Shown here: piece after piece, positions 51,859 through 61,343 of the stretch
Position numbering within the stretch: the first letter of the stretch is position 1
Layout of the letters: each line of letters opens with the position of its first letter
From: Pontibacter actiniarum
Lineage (GTDB): Bacteria; Bacteroidota; Bacteroidia; Cytophagales; Hymenobacteraceae
Assembly (NCBI RefSeq): GCF_003585765.1
Contig: NZ_CP021235.1
Span: 2,108,001 to 2,172,000 of the forward strand
Direction of reading: 5' to 3'
DNA: 64,000 nucleotides
Program-made: the position numbers and the translations under genes
Notes under the pieces: generated by a model
The model's database searches: none
What the model saw: the letters and a program-made list of their open reading frames with translations, nothing else
Told to the model about the DNA's origin: nothing

Positions 51859-52704
51859 TTATAGAAACACAGCTCCTGACTCGGCCATTGCAACCTGCAG
51901 GGCGGGTTTGTTGAGGCTCAAATTTACACCTTTATTTTCGAAGAAGCCCACCAAATTTTCTGTGGCCATGTTGCCCACCAGTTCATCTTTCGCCATTGGG
52001 CAGCCCCCGTAGCCGCGCAGGGCGCCATCAAAGCGGCGGCAGCCAGCCTCATACGCAGCCGCGACCTTCTCCTGCCAGGTGGCAGGGGTTGTATGCAGGT
52101 GCGCCCCAAACTCAATGTGCTCAAAGGCCGGGATCAGATGGCTGAACAGGTAGGTGATGTTGGCCGGTGTCGCCACGCCAATGGTATCCGACAGCGACAC
52201 AATTTTTACCTGCAGCTTGTCCAGCTCCTGCACAAACCCGATCACCGTGTCCACATCCCAGGGGTCGTTGTAAGGGTTACCGAAGCCCATGGAGATATAG
52301 GTAACCAGTGTCTTCCCGCTTTTCTGGCAAATCTCCTGGATGCGGGCCAGCTGTTGCATGGCCTCGGCTACACTTTTGTTGGTGTTGCGCTGCTGAAACG
52401 TCTCCGACACCGAGAGTGGAAAGCCCAGGTAGTCGATCTGCTCAAACTGCGCGGCATCCTCGGCACCGCGGGTGTTGGCGATAATCGCAAGCAGCTTGGA
52501 GGAGGTGTTCTCCAGGTCCAGCTTTCCCAATACCTCGGCAGTATCGCGCATCTGCGGGATGGCCTTGGGCGATACAAAGCTGCCGAAGTCAATGGTGTCG
52601 AAGCCAACCTTGAGCAGCTGGTTGATATACTTTGCCTTTAGCGCGGTAGGTATAAACTCCCGGATGCCTTGCATGGCATCGCGTGGGCACTCAATTATTT
52701 TCAT
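51859..52704 (-). CDS. Hydroxymethylglutaryl-CoA lyase
   Basis: 281 residues, an HMGL-like TIM barrel. It starts with IIECPRDAMQGIREFIPT (catalytic Arg and Asp region), then KVGFDTIDFGSFVSPKAIPQMRDT, the metal His pair in FGAHLHTTP and the lid motif LRGYGGCPMAKDELVGN with the reactive Cys. It cleaves HMG-CoA to acetoacetate and acetyl-CoA, the last step of leucine degradation. Other leucine pathway genes are not adjacent. A TATCTTTG -7 element lies about 45 bases upstream on the minus strand. Confidence 0.88.
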   Translation of the reverse strand: MKIIECPRDAMQGIREFIPTALKAKYINQLLKVGFDTIDFGSFVSPKAIPQMRDTAEVLGKLDLENTSSKLLAIIANTRGAEDAAQFEQIDYLGFPLSVSETFQQRNTNKSVAEAMQQLARIQEICQKSGKTLVTYISMGFGNPYNDPWDVDTVIGFVQELDKLQVKIVSLSDTIGVATPANITYLFSHLIPAFEHIEFGAHLHTTPATWQEKVAAAYEAGCRRFDGALRGYGGCPMAKDELVGNMATENLVGFFENKGVNLSLNKPALQVAMAESGAVFL

Positions 52705-52749
52705 AGTGTTTTTGCAAGTTTGTTAAGCAGGGCCTGCACCGGCCTCACC

Positions 52750-52757
52750 CAAAGATA
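52750..52757 (-). promoter_or_regulatory. -7 element (TATCTTTG) of the HMG-CoA lyase/LutA-like operon
   Basis: Perfect TAnnTTTG read on the minus strand, giving a leader of about 40 bases before ATG 52704. No clear -33 partner. Confidence 0.5.
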
Positions 52758-52862
52758 CACAACTCCGGCAAGGGGAAGAAATCCTGCGCCGTACTTTGAT
52801 TTACAGTGCATATTTGATAGTTTAAGTAACGAATTATACTGTTGTAACAGCATCCACCGCCT

Positions 52863-53717
52863 ATGACGAAGATAAAAAACAGTACCGTGCTGGTAACCGG
52901 TGGCGCCTCCGGCATCGGCAGGCTTCTTGGCCAGCGCTGCCTCCAGTCCGGGGCCAGCCGGCTTGTTATCTGGGACATTAACTGCCAAAACCTGCAACAG
53001 GTTGCACAAGAGTTACAGGCGCAGGGCCACCAGGTGCATACGTATGAAGTAGATGTGGCAAAGCCGGAGGAGGTGGAGCAGGCTGCACAGCAGGTAATGG
53101 ACACCGTTGGGGTGCCCGATATACTTTTTAACAATGCAGGCATTGTCGTGGGGAAACCCTTTGCCGAACACTCGTACTTCGACATCAAACGCACCCTGGA
53201 TATTAACGTGCTGGGGGTAATGGCGGTGACGCGGGCTTTCCTGCCACGCATGGTTGCCCGCGGCAGCGGCCATGTGGTCACCATTGCCTCCGCCGCCGGT
53301 TTAATCCCTAACCCGCGCATGAGCGTGTACGCAGCCAGTAAGTGGGCCGTGCTGGGATGGTCAGAGAGCCTTCGCCTGGAGCTTGAAGCCCTGAAGCAAG
53401 ACCTGCATGTAACCACCGTTACGCCAAGCTACATAGACACCGGCATGTTTGCCGGCGTAAAGGCCCCGCTGCTCGCGCCCATCCTTAAACCGGAGCGCAT
53501 TACCCGTGCGATACTGGAGGCGGTGGAGCAGAACAAAATCATACTGCGCAAACCGGCTATTGTGAACCTGCTACCCTTCCTGCGCGGAGTTCTACCAACA
53601 AAGCTCTTCGACAAGATCGTAGGCCGCGGATTTCACGTATATTCTTCCATGGATCACTTTGCTGGGCGCCCGGCAGCCGAAGCGGTTCCCCGCGAAAAAG
53701 AAGCTTCAAAACCATAA
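52863..53717 (+). CDS. Short-chain dehydrogenase/reductase
   Basis: 284 residues. Rossmann motif TGGASGIG at the N-terminus, NNAG, catalytic Ser in IASAAG, and Tyr156-x3-Lys160 in YAASK. The sequence and length fit the SDR16C-like retinol/long-chain alcohol dehydrogenases (DINCQNLQQVAQEL gives Asp after beta-2, suggesting NAD preference). A C-terminal extension may contact membrane lipid. Only 3 bases separate it from the aldehyde dehydrogenase gene, so together they could oxidise an alcohol to an acid. Confidence 0.9.
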   Translation: MTKIKNSTVLVTGGASGIGRLLGQRCLQSGASRLVIWDINCQNLQQVAQELQAQGHQVHTYEVDVAKPEEVEQAAQQVMDTVGVPDILFNNAGIVVGKPFAEHSYFDIKRTLDINVLGVMAVTRAFLPRMVARGSGHVVTIASAAGLIPNPRMSVYAASKWAVLGWSESLRLELEALKQDLHVTTVTPSYIDTGMFAGVKAPLLAPILKPERITRAILEAVEQNKIILRKPAIVNLLPFLRGVLPTKLFDKIVGRGFHVYSSMDHFAGRPAAEAVPREKEASKP

Positions 53718-53720
53718 GCT

Positions 53721-55148
53721 ATGCCAACCCCTCACTCCGCTCAAACAGCCTCCCCTCCCGCCGAAACCGATGAACGGCACATCCGGGATCTGGTACAGAA
53801 ACAGCGCACCTTCTTCTCCTCGGGGAAAACCTTGGACATAAGCTTCCGCAAAGAGCGGCTCCGGCAGTTGCAGCAGGTTATCCGGCAGCACGAGCAGGAG
53901 CTGTTTGACGCCATGTTTGCTGACTTTCACAAGCCAGAGCTGGAGTCTTACGCCACGGAGGTGGGCTTTGTGGAGCTGGAACTGAAACAGACACTGCAGC
54001 ACCTGCACAAATGGGCCAGGCCCCGGCGGGTAAAGGAATCGTTTATCAATTTCCCGTCGCGCAGTTACATTCATACAGAGCCTTATGGCGTCTCACTTAT
54101 TATAGGCCCCTGGAACTATCCCTTCCAACTGCTCCTTAACCCGCTCATCGGGTCCATGGCAGCAGGCAACTGCGCCGTTGTAAAACCCTCTGAGCTTACC
54201 CCGACCACGTCTGCGGTAGTTGCCAAAATGATCCGCAACAACTTTGAGGAGGAGTACCTGGCCGTGGTGGAGGGAGGCGTACCCAGCACCCAACACTTAC
54301 TCAGCCAGCGCTTCGACTACATTTTCTTTACAGGAAGCACGCAGGTAGGAAAGATCGTAATGCAGGCCGCCGCCGAACACCTGACGCCGCTCACGCTTGA
54401 GCTGGGGGGCAAAAGCCCCGCCATTGTGGCCGAGGATGCAGACCTGGAGCTGGCGGCTCGCCGGATTACGTGGGGCAAGTTTCTGAACGCGGGCCAGACC
54501 TGCGTAGCCCCGGACTACCTGCTGGTGCAGGAGCAGGTAAAAGAGGAGCTGATCCAACGCATTAACCAGTGCATCGGGGAGTTTTACGGCAGTGACCCCA
54601 TGCAAAGCCACGATTATGCCCGCATTGTAAATGACAGGCATTTTCACCGGCTAAGCGGCTTTCTGAAGGATGGGCTGGTGCGTTCTGGCGGCCAGACCGA
54701 TGCGCCAAGCCGTTACATCGCCCCGACTGTGCTGGACCAGGTTACCTGGCAACACCCAGTGATGCAGGAGGAGATTTTCGGCCCCATACTACCGGTTATT
54801 ACCGTGGAAAACATGCAGGAGGCCATCCGGGTTGTGAATGCACACGAGAAGCCGCTCGCGCTGTACTTCTTCTCCTCCAATAAAGAGCAGCAGCAGCACC
54901 TGCTAAAGTACACCCACTTTGGGGGCGGCTGCATCAACGACACCATCTCACACCTTATAAACCCGAACCTGCCGTTCGGAGGTGTAGGCGGCAGCGGCAT
55001 GGGCAGTTACCACGGGCAAAACAGCTTCGATGTGTTTTCGCACCAGAAAAGCGTGCTGCACCGTGGCACCTGGCTGGACCTTCCGCTCCGCTACCCGCCT
55101 TACCAAAACCGCCTGCCCATGCTGCGCAAGCTGTTTAACTGGCTCTAG
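53721..55148 (+). CDS. Aldehyde dehydrogenase, class 3 (ALDH3) type
   Basis: 475 residues. Conserved Glu227 in LELGGKSP and catalytic Cys261 in GQTCVAPDY, the latter typical of the fatty-aldehyde (ALDH3) class. IIGPWNYPFQLLLNPLIGSMAAGN and PFGGVGGSGMGSYHG complete the family pattern. The C-terminus is short, without the membrane helix of mammalian ALDH3A2. It oxidises medium or long-chain aldehydes with NAD(P). Co-transcribed with the SDR directly upstream. Confidence 0.93.
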   Translation: MPTPHSAQTASPPAETDERHIRDLVQKQRTFFSSGKTLDISFRKERLRQLQQVIRQHEQELFDAMFADFHKPELESYATEVGFVELELKQTLQHLHKWARPRRVKESFINFPSRSYIHTEPYGVSLIIGPWNYPFQLLLNPLIGSMAAGNCAVVKPSELTPTTSAVVAKMIRNNFEEEYLAVVEGGVPSTQHLLSQRFDYIFFTGSTQVGKIVMQAAAEHLTPLTLELGGKSPAIVAEDADLELAARRITWGKFLNAGQTCVAPDYLLVQEQVKEELIQRINQCIGEFYGSDPMQSHDYARIVNDRHFHRLSGFLKDGLVRSGGQTDAPSRYIAPTVLDQVTWQHPVMQEEIFGPILPVITVENMQEAIRVVNAHEKPLALYFFSSNKEQQQHLLKYTHFGGGCINDTISHLINPNLPFGGVGGSGMGSYHGQNSFDVFSHQKSVLHRGTWLDLPLRYPPYQNRLPMLRKLFNWL

Positions 55149-55266
55149 CGCCGGGTGGTGGCGCATGCAGGCACAGCCGCCGTTCTTAACCCGCCGCTGC
55201 CTGCCTTCGTTTCAGGTGTGGCAGGGCTTGCGTAAACCGGCCGGCAACACGACGCACGTTAAAACG

Positions 55267-55536
55267 ATGGAAAAGATGGCAAGACAGGAAGCTAAACAGC
55301 AGGTTCCGCCGGAGCAAAAAGGGCCGAGTTTACTGCTTTCGGAGCAGGGAAACAGACCGCTGAGGTTAACCCCTCAGCCCCAGGAGCCTTTGGTAAAGTA
55401 TAGCTTGCGGCGGGGAGCGGTTACCCCGGTACCGCCGGAAATGAACAGCTCGGTGGAGGCAAGCCTGGGAGTACAGCCGCCACCACCGAAGCCACTGCTG
55501 CAAGCAGTAGTGCCCTGGGTGCTGTCACATATTTAA
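55267..55536 (+). CDS. Possible small Pro-rich hypothetical protein
   Basis: An 89-codon frame from ATG 55267 lying in the 426-base gap between the ALDH and CNNM genes. The product is rich in Pro, Gln and Leu, without a recognised domain, signal peptide or membrane helix. Codon choice is compatible with coding in this genome, but there is no promoter or homology support. The longer frame from 55030 overlaps the ALDH gene in another frame and is not credible. Confidence 0.3.
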   Translation: MEKMARQEAKQQVPPEQKGPSLLLSEQGNRPLRLTPQPQEPLVKYSLRRGAVTPVPPEMNSSVEASLGVQPPPPKPLLQAVVPWVLSHI

Positions 55537-55574
55537 TTATTCACTACATTCGCTTTCAAAACACTAAAACATAA

Positions 55575-56624
55575 ATGGGTTTATTGCTTTTATACCTTGC
55601 GGTTGCATTATTCTTTTCATTCCTCTGTTCGTTACTCGAGGCTTCGCTGTTAAGTATCACACCCTCCCACGTTTCCATTGTTAATTCAGAAAATCCTTCG
55701 CTGGGCAAGGACCTCCAGCATTTTAAGGACAACATAGACCGGCCGCTGGCAGCCATACTTACGCTCAATACCTTTGCCCACACCATTGGGGCAGCCGGTG
55801 TGGGTGCAGAAGCGCAGCTTCTGTGGGGAGACGAGTACCTCACGGCTGTGTCGGTGGTCCTGACGATCATCATTCTTATTTTCACGGAGATTATCCCCAA
55901 AACGCTGGGAGCCAATTACTGGAAGCAGCTGACGCCCTTTACGGTGCGCACGCTCAAAATCCTGATCTACTCTCCCCTCTACCCGATTATCGTACTGTCA
56001 CAGTTCATCACCAAGCGCCTGAAAACAGAAAAAGGCCGCAGTGTGCTTAGCCGTGCCGACTTTACGGCCATGGCAGAGCTGGGCATCAAAGAGGGTATTT
56101 TCAAAAAGGGGGAGTCCCAGATCATTCAGAATATCCTGCGGTTCAACAACATCCTGGTGCGCCACATCATGACGCCGCGCACCGTAATCGTGAGCGCGCA
56201 GGAAGACATGACCATGGCAGACTTCTTCCGTGACTTCCCGGACCTGCGTTTCTCCCGGATACCGATCTACTCCGAAAACCTGGACGATGTGAAAGGCTAT
56301 ATCCTGAAAGAGGAAGTGCTGTACAAAATCATAGACGGGCAGGGGAACCAGCCCCTGAAATCAATCAGGCGCAAAGTACAGGTGGTGCCGGAGCACATGC
56401 CCATCCCAACGCTGTTCAACAAGCTGCTCGAGCAGCAGGAACAGATCGCCCTTGTGGTGGATGAGTATGGCGGGACAGCCGGTTTGATCAGCATGGAAGA
56501 CATGATTGAGACCCTGCTTGGCATGGAAATCATAGATGAGCTGGACCAGGTGGCCGACCTGCAAACCTGGGCCCGGCAGAACTGGGAGAAGCGCGCGCGC
56601 CGCCTGGGCTATTCGCCGGAGTAA
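55575..56624 (+). CDS. CNNM-domain/CBS-pair membrane protein (CorC/hemolysin-like)
   Basis: 349 residues. A DUF21/CNNM transmembrane domain of about three to four helices (1-150; AVALFFSFLCSLLEASLLSITPSHV and FTEIIPKTLGANYWK) is followed by a CBS pair (about 190-325; HIMTPRTVIVSAQEDMTMADFF ... IALVVDEYGGTAGLISMEDMIETLLGMEIIDE). It lacks the C-terminal CorC_HlyC domain of full-length members. Relatives are implicated in magnesium or sodium transport. It converges on aceA with a shared terminator between them. Confidence 0.9.
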   Translation: MGLLLLYLAVALFFSFLCSLLEASLLSITPSHVSIVNSENPSLGKDLQHFKDNIDRPLAAILTLNTFAHTIGAAGVGAEAQLLWGDEYLTAVSVVLTIIILIFTEIIPKTLGANYWKQLTPFTVRTLKILIYSPLYPIIVLSQFITKRLKTEKGRSVLSRADFTAMAELGIKEGIFKKGESQIIQNILRFNNILVRHIMTPRTVIVSAQEDMTMADFFRDFPDLRFSRIPIYSENLDDVKGYILKEEVLYKIIDGQGNQPLKSIRRKVQVVPEHMPIPTLFNKLLEQQEQIALVVDEYGGTAGLISMEDMIETLLGMEIIDELDQVADLQTWARQNWEKRARRLGYSPE

Positions 56625-56654
56625 AACTGCCGCCACAGTGTCTGTACATAAAAA

Positions 56655-56692
56655 AAAGCGCCTGCCAAAGCTTATGCTACAGCAGGCGCTTT
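56655..56692. terminator. Bidirectional terminator between the CNNM and aceA genes
   Basis: Eleven-base stem AAAGCGCCTGC/GCAGGCGCTTT with a 16-base loop. On the minus strand it is followed by a run of T (plus-strand A-run before 56655), so it ends aceA well; on the plus strand TTTACCTTTG follows. Confidence 0.85.
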
Positions 56693-56709
56693 ACCTTTGC
56701 TACTACCTC

Positions 56710-57990
56710 TTACTGAAACTGCTCCTCCTCGGTAGAGCCTATGAGGGCGGCTGTGGAAGTGGTGCCGGAAGTGACGGTGTTCTGTACGGCATCGAAATAG
56801 CCGGTGCCCACAAACGACTGATGCTTCACAGCTTTAAACCCATCCTTGGCCAGGCCAAACTCACGCTGCTGCAGCTCTGAGTAACCTGCCATGCCGCGCT
56901 CCTTGTAGGCCTTTGCCAGCTCAAACATGCTGGTGTTGAGGGCGTGGAAGCCTGCCAGCGTAATAAACTGGAACTTGTACCCCATCGCGGCCAGCTCCTC
57001 GCGGAAAGTCTCCATCTCCTCCACGCTTAGCTTAGAGGCCCAGTTAAAGGACGGAGAGCAGTTATAGGCCAGCAACTTACCCGGAAACTGCTTGTGTATC
57101 GCCTCTGCGAACTGGCGAGCCTGGTCCAGGTCCGGGTGCGACGTTTCCATCCAGATCAAATCGGCATAAGGCGCGTAGGCCAGGCCGCGGGCAATGCCCT
57201 GCTCAATGCCGCAGCGCACATGGAAGAAGCCTTCGCTCGTGCGCGGCTTGTCAAGTATAAACTCGTGGTCGCGCGGGTCGATGTCGCTGGTGATGAGGTT
57301 GGCGGCATCGGCATCGGTGCGGGCCACCACAATGGTCGGCACTCCCATCACATCCGTGGCCAGGCGGGCGGCTACCAGTTTGTTGATCGCCTCCTGCGTG
57401 GGCACCAGCACTTTGCCGCCCAGGTGGCCGCACTTCTTGGCCGACGACAGCTGGTCTTCGAAGTGTACGCCGGCGGCACCGGACTCAATCATCATTTTCA
57501 TCAGTTCAAACGCATTCAGGTTACCGCCAAAGCCTGCCTCGGCATCCGCTACGATCGGCACCATGTAGTCTTTCTCGCCTTCGCCGTTCACGCTCTGTAT
57601 CTGGTCGGCACGCAGCAGGGAGTTGTTAATTTTCTTCACAACGTTCGGCACAGAGTCTGCCGGGTACAGGCTCTGGTCCGGGTACATCTGGCCGGCCAGG
57701 TTAGCGTCGGCGGCTACCTGCCAGCCGCTCAGGTAGATGGCGTTCAGGCCAGCCTCCACCTCCTGCACCGCCTGGTTGCCAGTTAAGGCACCTAAGCCCG
57801 CCACGTATTTCTCGGAGTGCAGCAAGCGCCACAGCTTTTCGGCCCCGTTGCGGGCCAGGGTATATTCTATTTGCACCGAGCCCTGCAGTTTTACCACCTC
57901 TTCGGCGCTATAAGGTCTGCGGATACCTGTCCAGCGTGGGTTCTCGATCCAATCTCTTTCAATTTTCTGGCTTCTTTCGTTCTTAGTCAT
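56710..57990 (-). CDS. aceA: Isocitrate lyase
   Basis: 426 residues, the size of bacterial ICL. Catalytic Cys187 in [17 protein letters not shown]; other landmarks are [33 protein letters not shown] and [19 protein letters not shown]. It cleaves isocitrate to glyoxylate and succinate. It lies 101 bases downstream of malate synthase on the same strand, so the two shunt enzymes form a probable operon. Located in the cytoplasm. Confidence 0.97.
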   Translation of the reverse strand: MTKNERSQKIERDWIENPRWTGIRRPYSAEEVVKLQGSVQIEYTLARNGAEKLWRLLHSEKYVAGLGALTGNQAVQEVEAGLNAIYLSGWQVAADANLAGQMYPDQSLYPADSVPNVVKKINNSLLRADQIQSVNGEGEKDYMVPIVADAEAGFGGNLNAFELMKMMIESGAAGVHFEDQLSSAKKCGHLGGKVLVPTQEAINKLVAARLATDVMGVPTIVVARTDADAANLITSDIDPRDHEFILDKPRTSEGFFHVRCGIEQGIARGLAYAPYADLIWMETSHPDLDQARQFAEAIHKQFPGKLLAYNCSPSFNWASKLSVEEMETFREELAAMGYKFQFITLAGFHALNTSMFELAKAYKERGMAGYSELQQREFGLAKDGFKAVKHQSFVGTGYFDAVQNTVTSGTTSTAALIGSTEEEQFQ

Positions 57991-58091
57991 GGCGATAGTT
58001 ATGTTTTAAGGGAGTTGTTTTTGATTTTATTTTCAATGATGCTGATAAAGGGGTAGCGCGATTTTTTACCACGCCCCCTTCACCTCTTTGG

Positions 58092-59690
58092 CTAGTCTAG
58101 GTATTTGTAGGCGGGCAGCGTCAGGAAGTCCACGAAGCAGGTGGTGAGCACCAGCTCTGAGAACAGATGGGCGGCTTTTTCATAGTGGTAATTCTTAAAC
58201 ATCGCCAGGCCCACCTCTTCTTTAATGTTCTCCGTTTCCTCTTTAATCAGGTGCAGCACGCGCTCCTCGGTCACTTCCACCCCATCATCGGTTTTGGTGT
58301 GCGGGTGGTGCAGCCACTGCCATACTTGCGCCCGCGAGATCTCGGCAGTCGCAGCGTCCTCCATCAGGTTATGAATCGCGGCAGCGCCAACCCCGCAGAG
58401 CCAGCTGCCGATGTACATAATGCCCACGTTGATGTTCAGGCGAAGCCCAGTTTCCGTGATCTTGCCTCCGGGTATGGAGAAGTTGGTCAGGTCCGCGGCC
58501 GTTACTTCCGCATTCTCGCGCCGTACTTCCTTCTGATGCGGCCGCTCCCCCAGCACTTTGTCGAACTCCTCACGGGCGACGGCCACCAGGTCCGGGTGTG
58601 CCACCCAGGTACCGTCGAAACCTTTCTCAGCCTCAAAGGCCTTGTCGGCTTTCACCTTTTTGAAAGCGTTCTCGTTAACGGCCGGGTTGTTGCGGCTCGG
58701 GATAAAGGCGGCCATGCCACCCATGGCATGCGCCCCGCGCTTGTGGCAGGTCTGCACCAGCAGCGTGGTATAGGCCTGCATAAACGGCACCTGCATGGTT
58801 ACATCCGTCCGGTCCGGGAACAGTACCTCCTCCCGGTTTCTGAACCTTTTGATTGCGCTGAATATGTAGTCCCAGCGGCCGGCGTTAAGCCCCACGATAT
58901 GATCGCGCAGCTCGTACAGGATTTCATCCATTTCGAAAGCCGCCGTGATGGTCTCGATCAGGACAGTGGCTTTGATGGTGCCGACCGGCAGCCCCAGCGC
59001 CTCCTGCGCGGCCACAAAAACATCGTTCCACAAACGGGCCTCCAGGTGGCTCTCCAGCTTAGGCAGGTAAAAATAAGGGCCGGTGCCACGCTGCAGCAGC
59101 TCTTTGGCGTTATGGAAGAAGTACAGCCCAAAGTCAAAAAGGGAGCCAGCTATCATGTCGCCGCCGACAGTCAGGTGCTTTTCCGGCAGGTGCCAGCCGC
59201 GCGGGCGCACCTTCAGCACGGCTACGTTTTCCTTCAGGCGGTACGTCTTGCCGTTCTGCACTGTAAAGTCTATGTCGCGGTGGATGGCGTCGCGCAGGTT
59301 CAGCTGCCCCTGCACCAGGTTCTCCCAGGTGGGGGAGCTGGCATCCTCGAAATCAGCCATGAACACGTTGGCACCGGAGTTGAGCGCGTTGATCACCATT
59401 TTGCGATCCACAGGCCCGGTGATCTCCACACGGCGCAGCTGCAGGTCTTCCGGAACATTGCCTACCTTCCAGTCTCCCTCGCGGATTTCCTTCGTCTCAG
59501 GTAAAAAGTCTAGTTGCTTGCCGGCGTCGATGGCTTCCTGCTTTTTAACACGAAGCGCCAGCAGCTCTTTTCGGCGGGCGTCAAACTTCTTGTGGAGCAT
59601 CTCCAGAAATTCAAGTGCCTCTGGTGTGAGTATCTCTTCAAATCCGGTTGGCATGGTGCCTTTCACGTCAACTGTGCTTTCGATGATCAT
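58092..59690 (-). CDS. aceB: Malate synthase A
   Basis: 532 residues. TIM barrel with [23 protein letters not shown], the Arg/Asp region of the active site [12 protein letters not shown], and [15 protein letters not shown]. It condenses glyoxylate with acetyl-CoA to malate. It is the first gene of the aceB-aceA unit, transcribed divergently from the ScfR/RamB-like regulator. On the minus strand TATAATTG at about 59735-59742 is one base off the -7 consensus, just downstream of the inverted repeat at 59763. Confidence 0.97.
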   Translation of the reverse strand: MIIESTVDVKGTMPTGFEEILTPEALEFLEMLHKKFDARRKELLALRVKKQEAIDAGKQLDFLPETKEIREGDWKVGNVPEDLQLRRVEITGPVDRKMVINALNSGANVFMADFEDASSPTWENLVQGQLNLRDAIHRDIDFTVQNGKTYRLKENVAVLKVRPRGWHLPEKHLTVGGDMIAGSLFDFGLYFFHNAKELLQRGTGPYFYLPKLESHLEARLWNDVFVAAQEALGLPVGTIKATVLIETITAAFEMDEILYELRDHIVGLNAGRWDYIFSAIKRFRNREEVLFPDRTDVTMQVPFMQAYTTLLVQTCHKRGAHAMGGMAAFIPSRNNPAVNENAFKKVKADKAFEAEKGFDGTWVAHPDLVAVAREEFDKVLGERPHQKEVRRENAEVTAADLTNFSIPGGKITETGLRLNINVGIMYIGSWLCGVGAAAIHNLMEDAATAEISRAQVWQWLHHPHTKTDDGVEVTEERVLHLIKEETENIKEEVGLAMFKNYHYEKAAHLFSELVLTTCFVDFLTLPAYKYLD

Positions 59691-59762
59691 AGCGTTTTAT
59701 GGTTAATGTTATAGGAGTATTTTGCTGTGTTATTCCAATTATACGCGAATTAATTTACTTTG

Positions 59763-59774
59763 GCGAAAATTCGC
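59763..59774. promoter_or_regulatory. Inverted repeat GCGAA-AA-TTCGC, candidate operator for the shunt regulator
   Basis: Near-palindrome in the divergent aceB/regulator gap, with a further GCGAAT half-site at 59745-59750, 18 bases away. It sits about 35-40 bases upstream of the expected aceB start of transcription. Assignment to the adjacent regulator is inferred from position. Confidence 0.5.
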
Positions 59775-59852
59775 TAATAAAATTTTTACGTTTTTTATGA
59801 GATTGACTCAAAAAGCGCGTAATTGAGGCATACACAAAGATTTTACCCGCCC

Positions 59853-61328
59853 ATGAAATTGCAGGAAGATGTAATCCGGATGATCTTCGGACTGAAAGTA
59901 AAGCAGTTACGCACCGACAAAGGCATCTCGCTCACCGACCTGGCGGCCAGTACCGGCATCTCCGTTTCCTATTTAAATGAGATTGAGAAGGGAAAGAAGC
60001 ACCCCAAGCCCAGCAAGGTCGCTGTGATTGCCGACACGTTGGGGGTGACCTATGATTACCTGGTGTCGCTGCAGCTGAGCAAACGCCTGCAGCCAGTGGG
60101 GGAACTGCTGCAGTCCAACATCCTCTCGGAGTTGCCGCTGGAGCATTTTGGGTTGGATATGAGCCGGGTGCTGGACCTGTTTGCCACCGCACCGGCTAAA
60201 TTGAGCGCCTTCGTAAACACGCTGCTGGAGATCTCCCGCGCCTTTGACCTGCGCGTGGAGCAGTTCTACTTCTCGGCGCTGCGCTCGTACCAGGAGCTGC
60301 ACGATAATTACTTTGATGACATCGAACTGGAGGCGGAGCGCTTTATGGAGCAGTACGGGCTGGATGCGGAGAGCACCCCGACCTATGCGGAACTGGCGAA
60401 CGTGCTACAGCAGCAGTTTGGCATCAGTACCAGCACCGACGGCTTTGAGGCGCACCGGGAGCTGGCCCCGCTGCGCTCCGTGCTGGTGCCCGGCCAGCCG
60501 CCAAGGCTCCTCCTGAACCCCAGCCTGACGGACCACCAGAAGACCTTTGCCGTGGCCCGGGAACTGGGCTTTCAGCACCTACAGCTGCAGGAACGCCCCT
60601 ACACCTCCACCTGGGTAAAGGTGCGCTCCTTTGAGGAGGTGCTCAACAACTTTAAGGCCTCTTATTTTGCGGGCGCCCTGCTGCTGAGCCAGGACCGGCT
60701 GGTGCAGGACATGCAGGCTTTCTTCGCGCTGCCCACCTGGCAGCCGCAGCAGCTGCTGCAGCTCATGGAGAAGTATAACACCTCGCCCGAAACGCTGCTG
60801 CACCGCCTGACCTCCCTGCTGCCCAAGTTCTTCAACATCAAGCAGCTGTTTTTCCTGCGCTTCCACCACGAGCCCGCCCGCGACAGCTTTATACTTACAA
60901 AGGAGCTGCACCTGTCGGGGCTGCACAACCCGCACGCCTCCTTCCTGAACGAGCACTACTGCCGCCGCTGGATCTCCTTGACCCTGTTTGAGGAACTGGA
61001 GAGGCCGGAGCAAAGGGAAAGCCTGCTGGCGGGAGTCCAGCGCTCCTCCTACATCAACTCCGACAACGAGTACCTGGTGCTGGCACTCGCACAGCCTGCC
61101 GAGAGCCGCTACAATACGGTAAGCATCGGTTTGCTGGTAAACGAGAACCTGCGCAGCAAGCTTCGCTTTTTAGAGGATGCGGACATTATCATCCGGAAGG
61201 TGAACGAAACCTGCGAGCGCTGCCCGGCTGTAGACTGCCTCGAGCGCGCTGCGCCACCGGTTATACTTGAAAAGCAACTGTGGCAGGAGCAGGTGAATGA
61301 GGTGCTGGGGAAGCTGGCCCAAGCCTAG
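59853..61328 (+). CDS. ScfR/RamB-like transcriptional regulator (XRE HTH plus IrrE-like domain)
   Basis: 491 residues from ATG 59853 (MKLQEDVIRM); an earlier TTG at 59823 is rejected. XRE-type HTH at about 10-65 (LRTDKGISLTDLAASTGISVSYLNEIEKGKKHPKPS). A helical region and an ImmA/IrrE-like domain follow, in which the zinc motif HExxH appears as RELGFQH, so it is probably non-catalytic. The C-terminus has a conserved-type Cys cluster (CERCPAVDC). This is the short-chain acyl-CoA-responsive regulator family (RamB/PrpR/ScfR), known to control glyoxylate and methylcitrate genes. It is divergent from aceB-aceA, its likely target. Confidence 0.92.
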   Translation: MKLQEDVIRMIFGLKVKQLRTDKGISLTDLAASTGISVSYLNEIEKGKKHPKPSKVAVIADTLGVTYDYLVSLQLSKRLQPVGELLQSNILSELPLEHFGLDMSRVLDLFATAPAKLSAFVNTLLEISRAFDLRVEQFYFSALRSYQELHDNYFDDIELEAERFMEQYGLDAESTPTYAELANVLQQQFGISTSTDGFEAHRELAPLRSVLVPGQPPRLLLNPSLTDHQKTFAVARELGFQHLQLQERPYTSTWVKVRSFEEVLNNFKASYFAGALLLSQDRLVQDMQAFFALPTWQPQQLLQLMEKYNTSPETLLHRLTSLLPKFFNIKQLFFLRFHHEPARDSFILTKELHLSGLHNPHASFLNEHYCRRWISLTLFEELERPEQRESLLAGVQRSSYINSDNEYLVLALAQPAESRYNTVSIGLLVNENLRSKLRFLEDADIIIRKVNETCERCPAVDCLERAAPPVILEKQLWQEQVNEVLGKLAQA

Positions 61329-61343
61329 GCCAGCTCTCCGCCG

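Noticed and set aside
55030..55266. N-terminal part of a 168-codon frame overlapping the end of the ALDH gene
   Set aside because: Lies in another frame within the conserved ALDH C-terminus and is Cys/Thr-rich nonsense; only the part from ATG 55267 is kept as a low-confidence gene.
58167..59504. 445-codon plus-strand frame inside malate synthase
   Set aside because: Antisense shadow; malate synthase on the other strand is certain and the shadow has no family signature.
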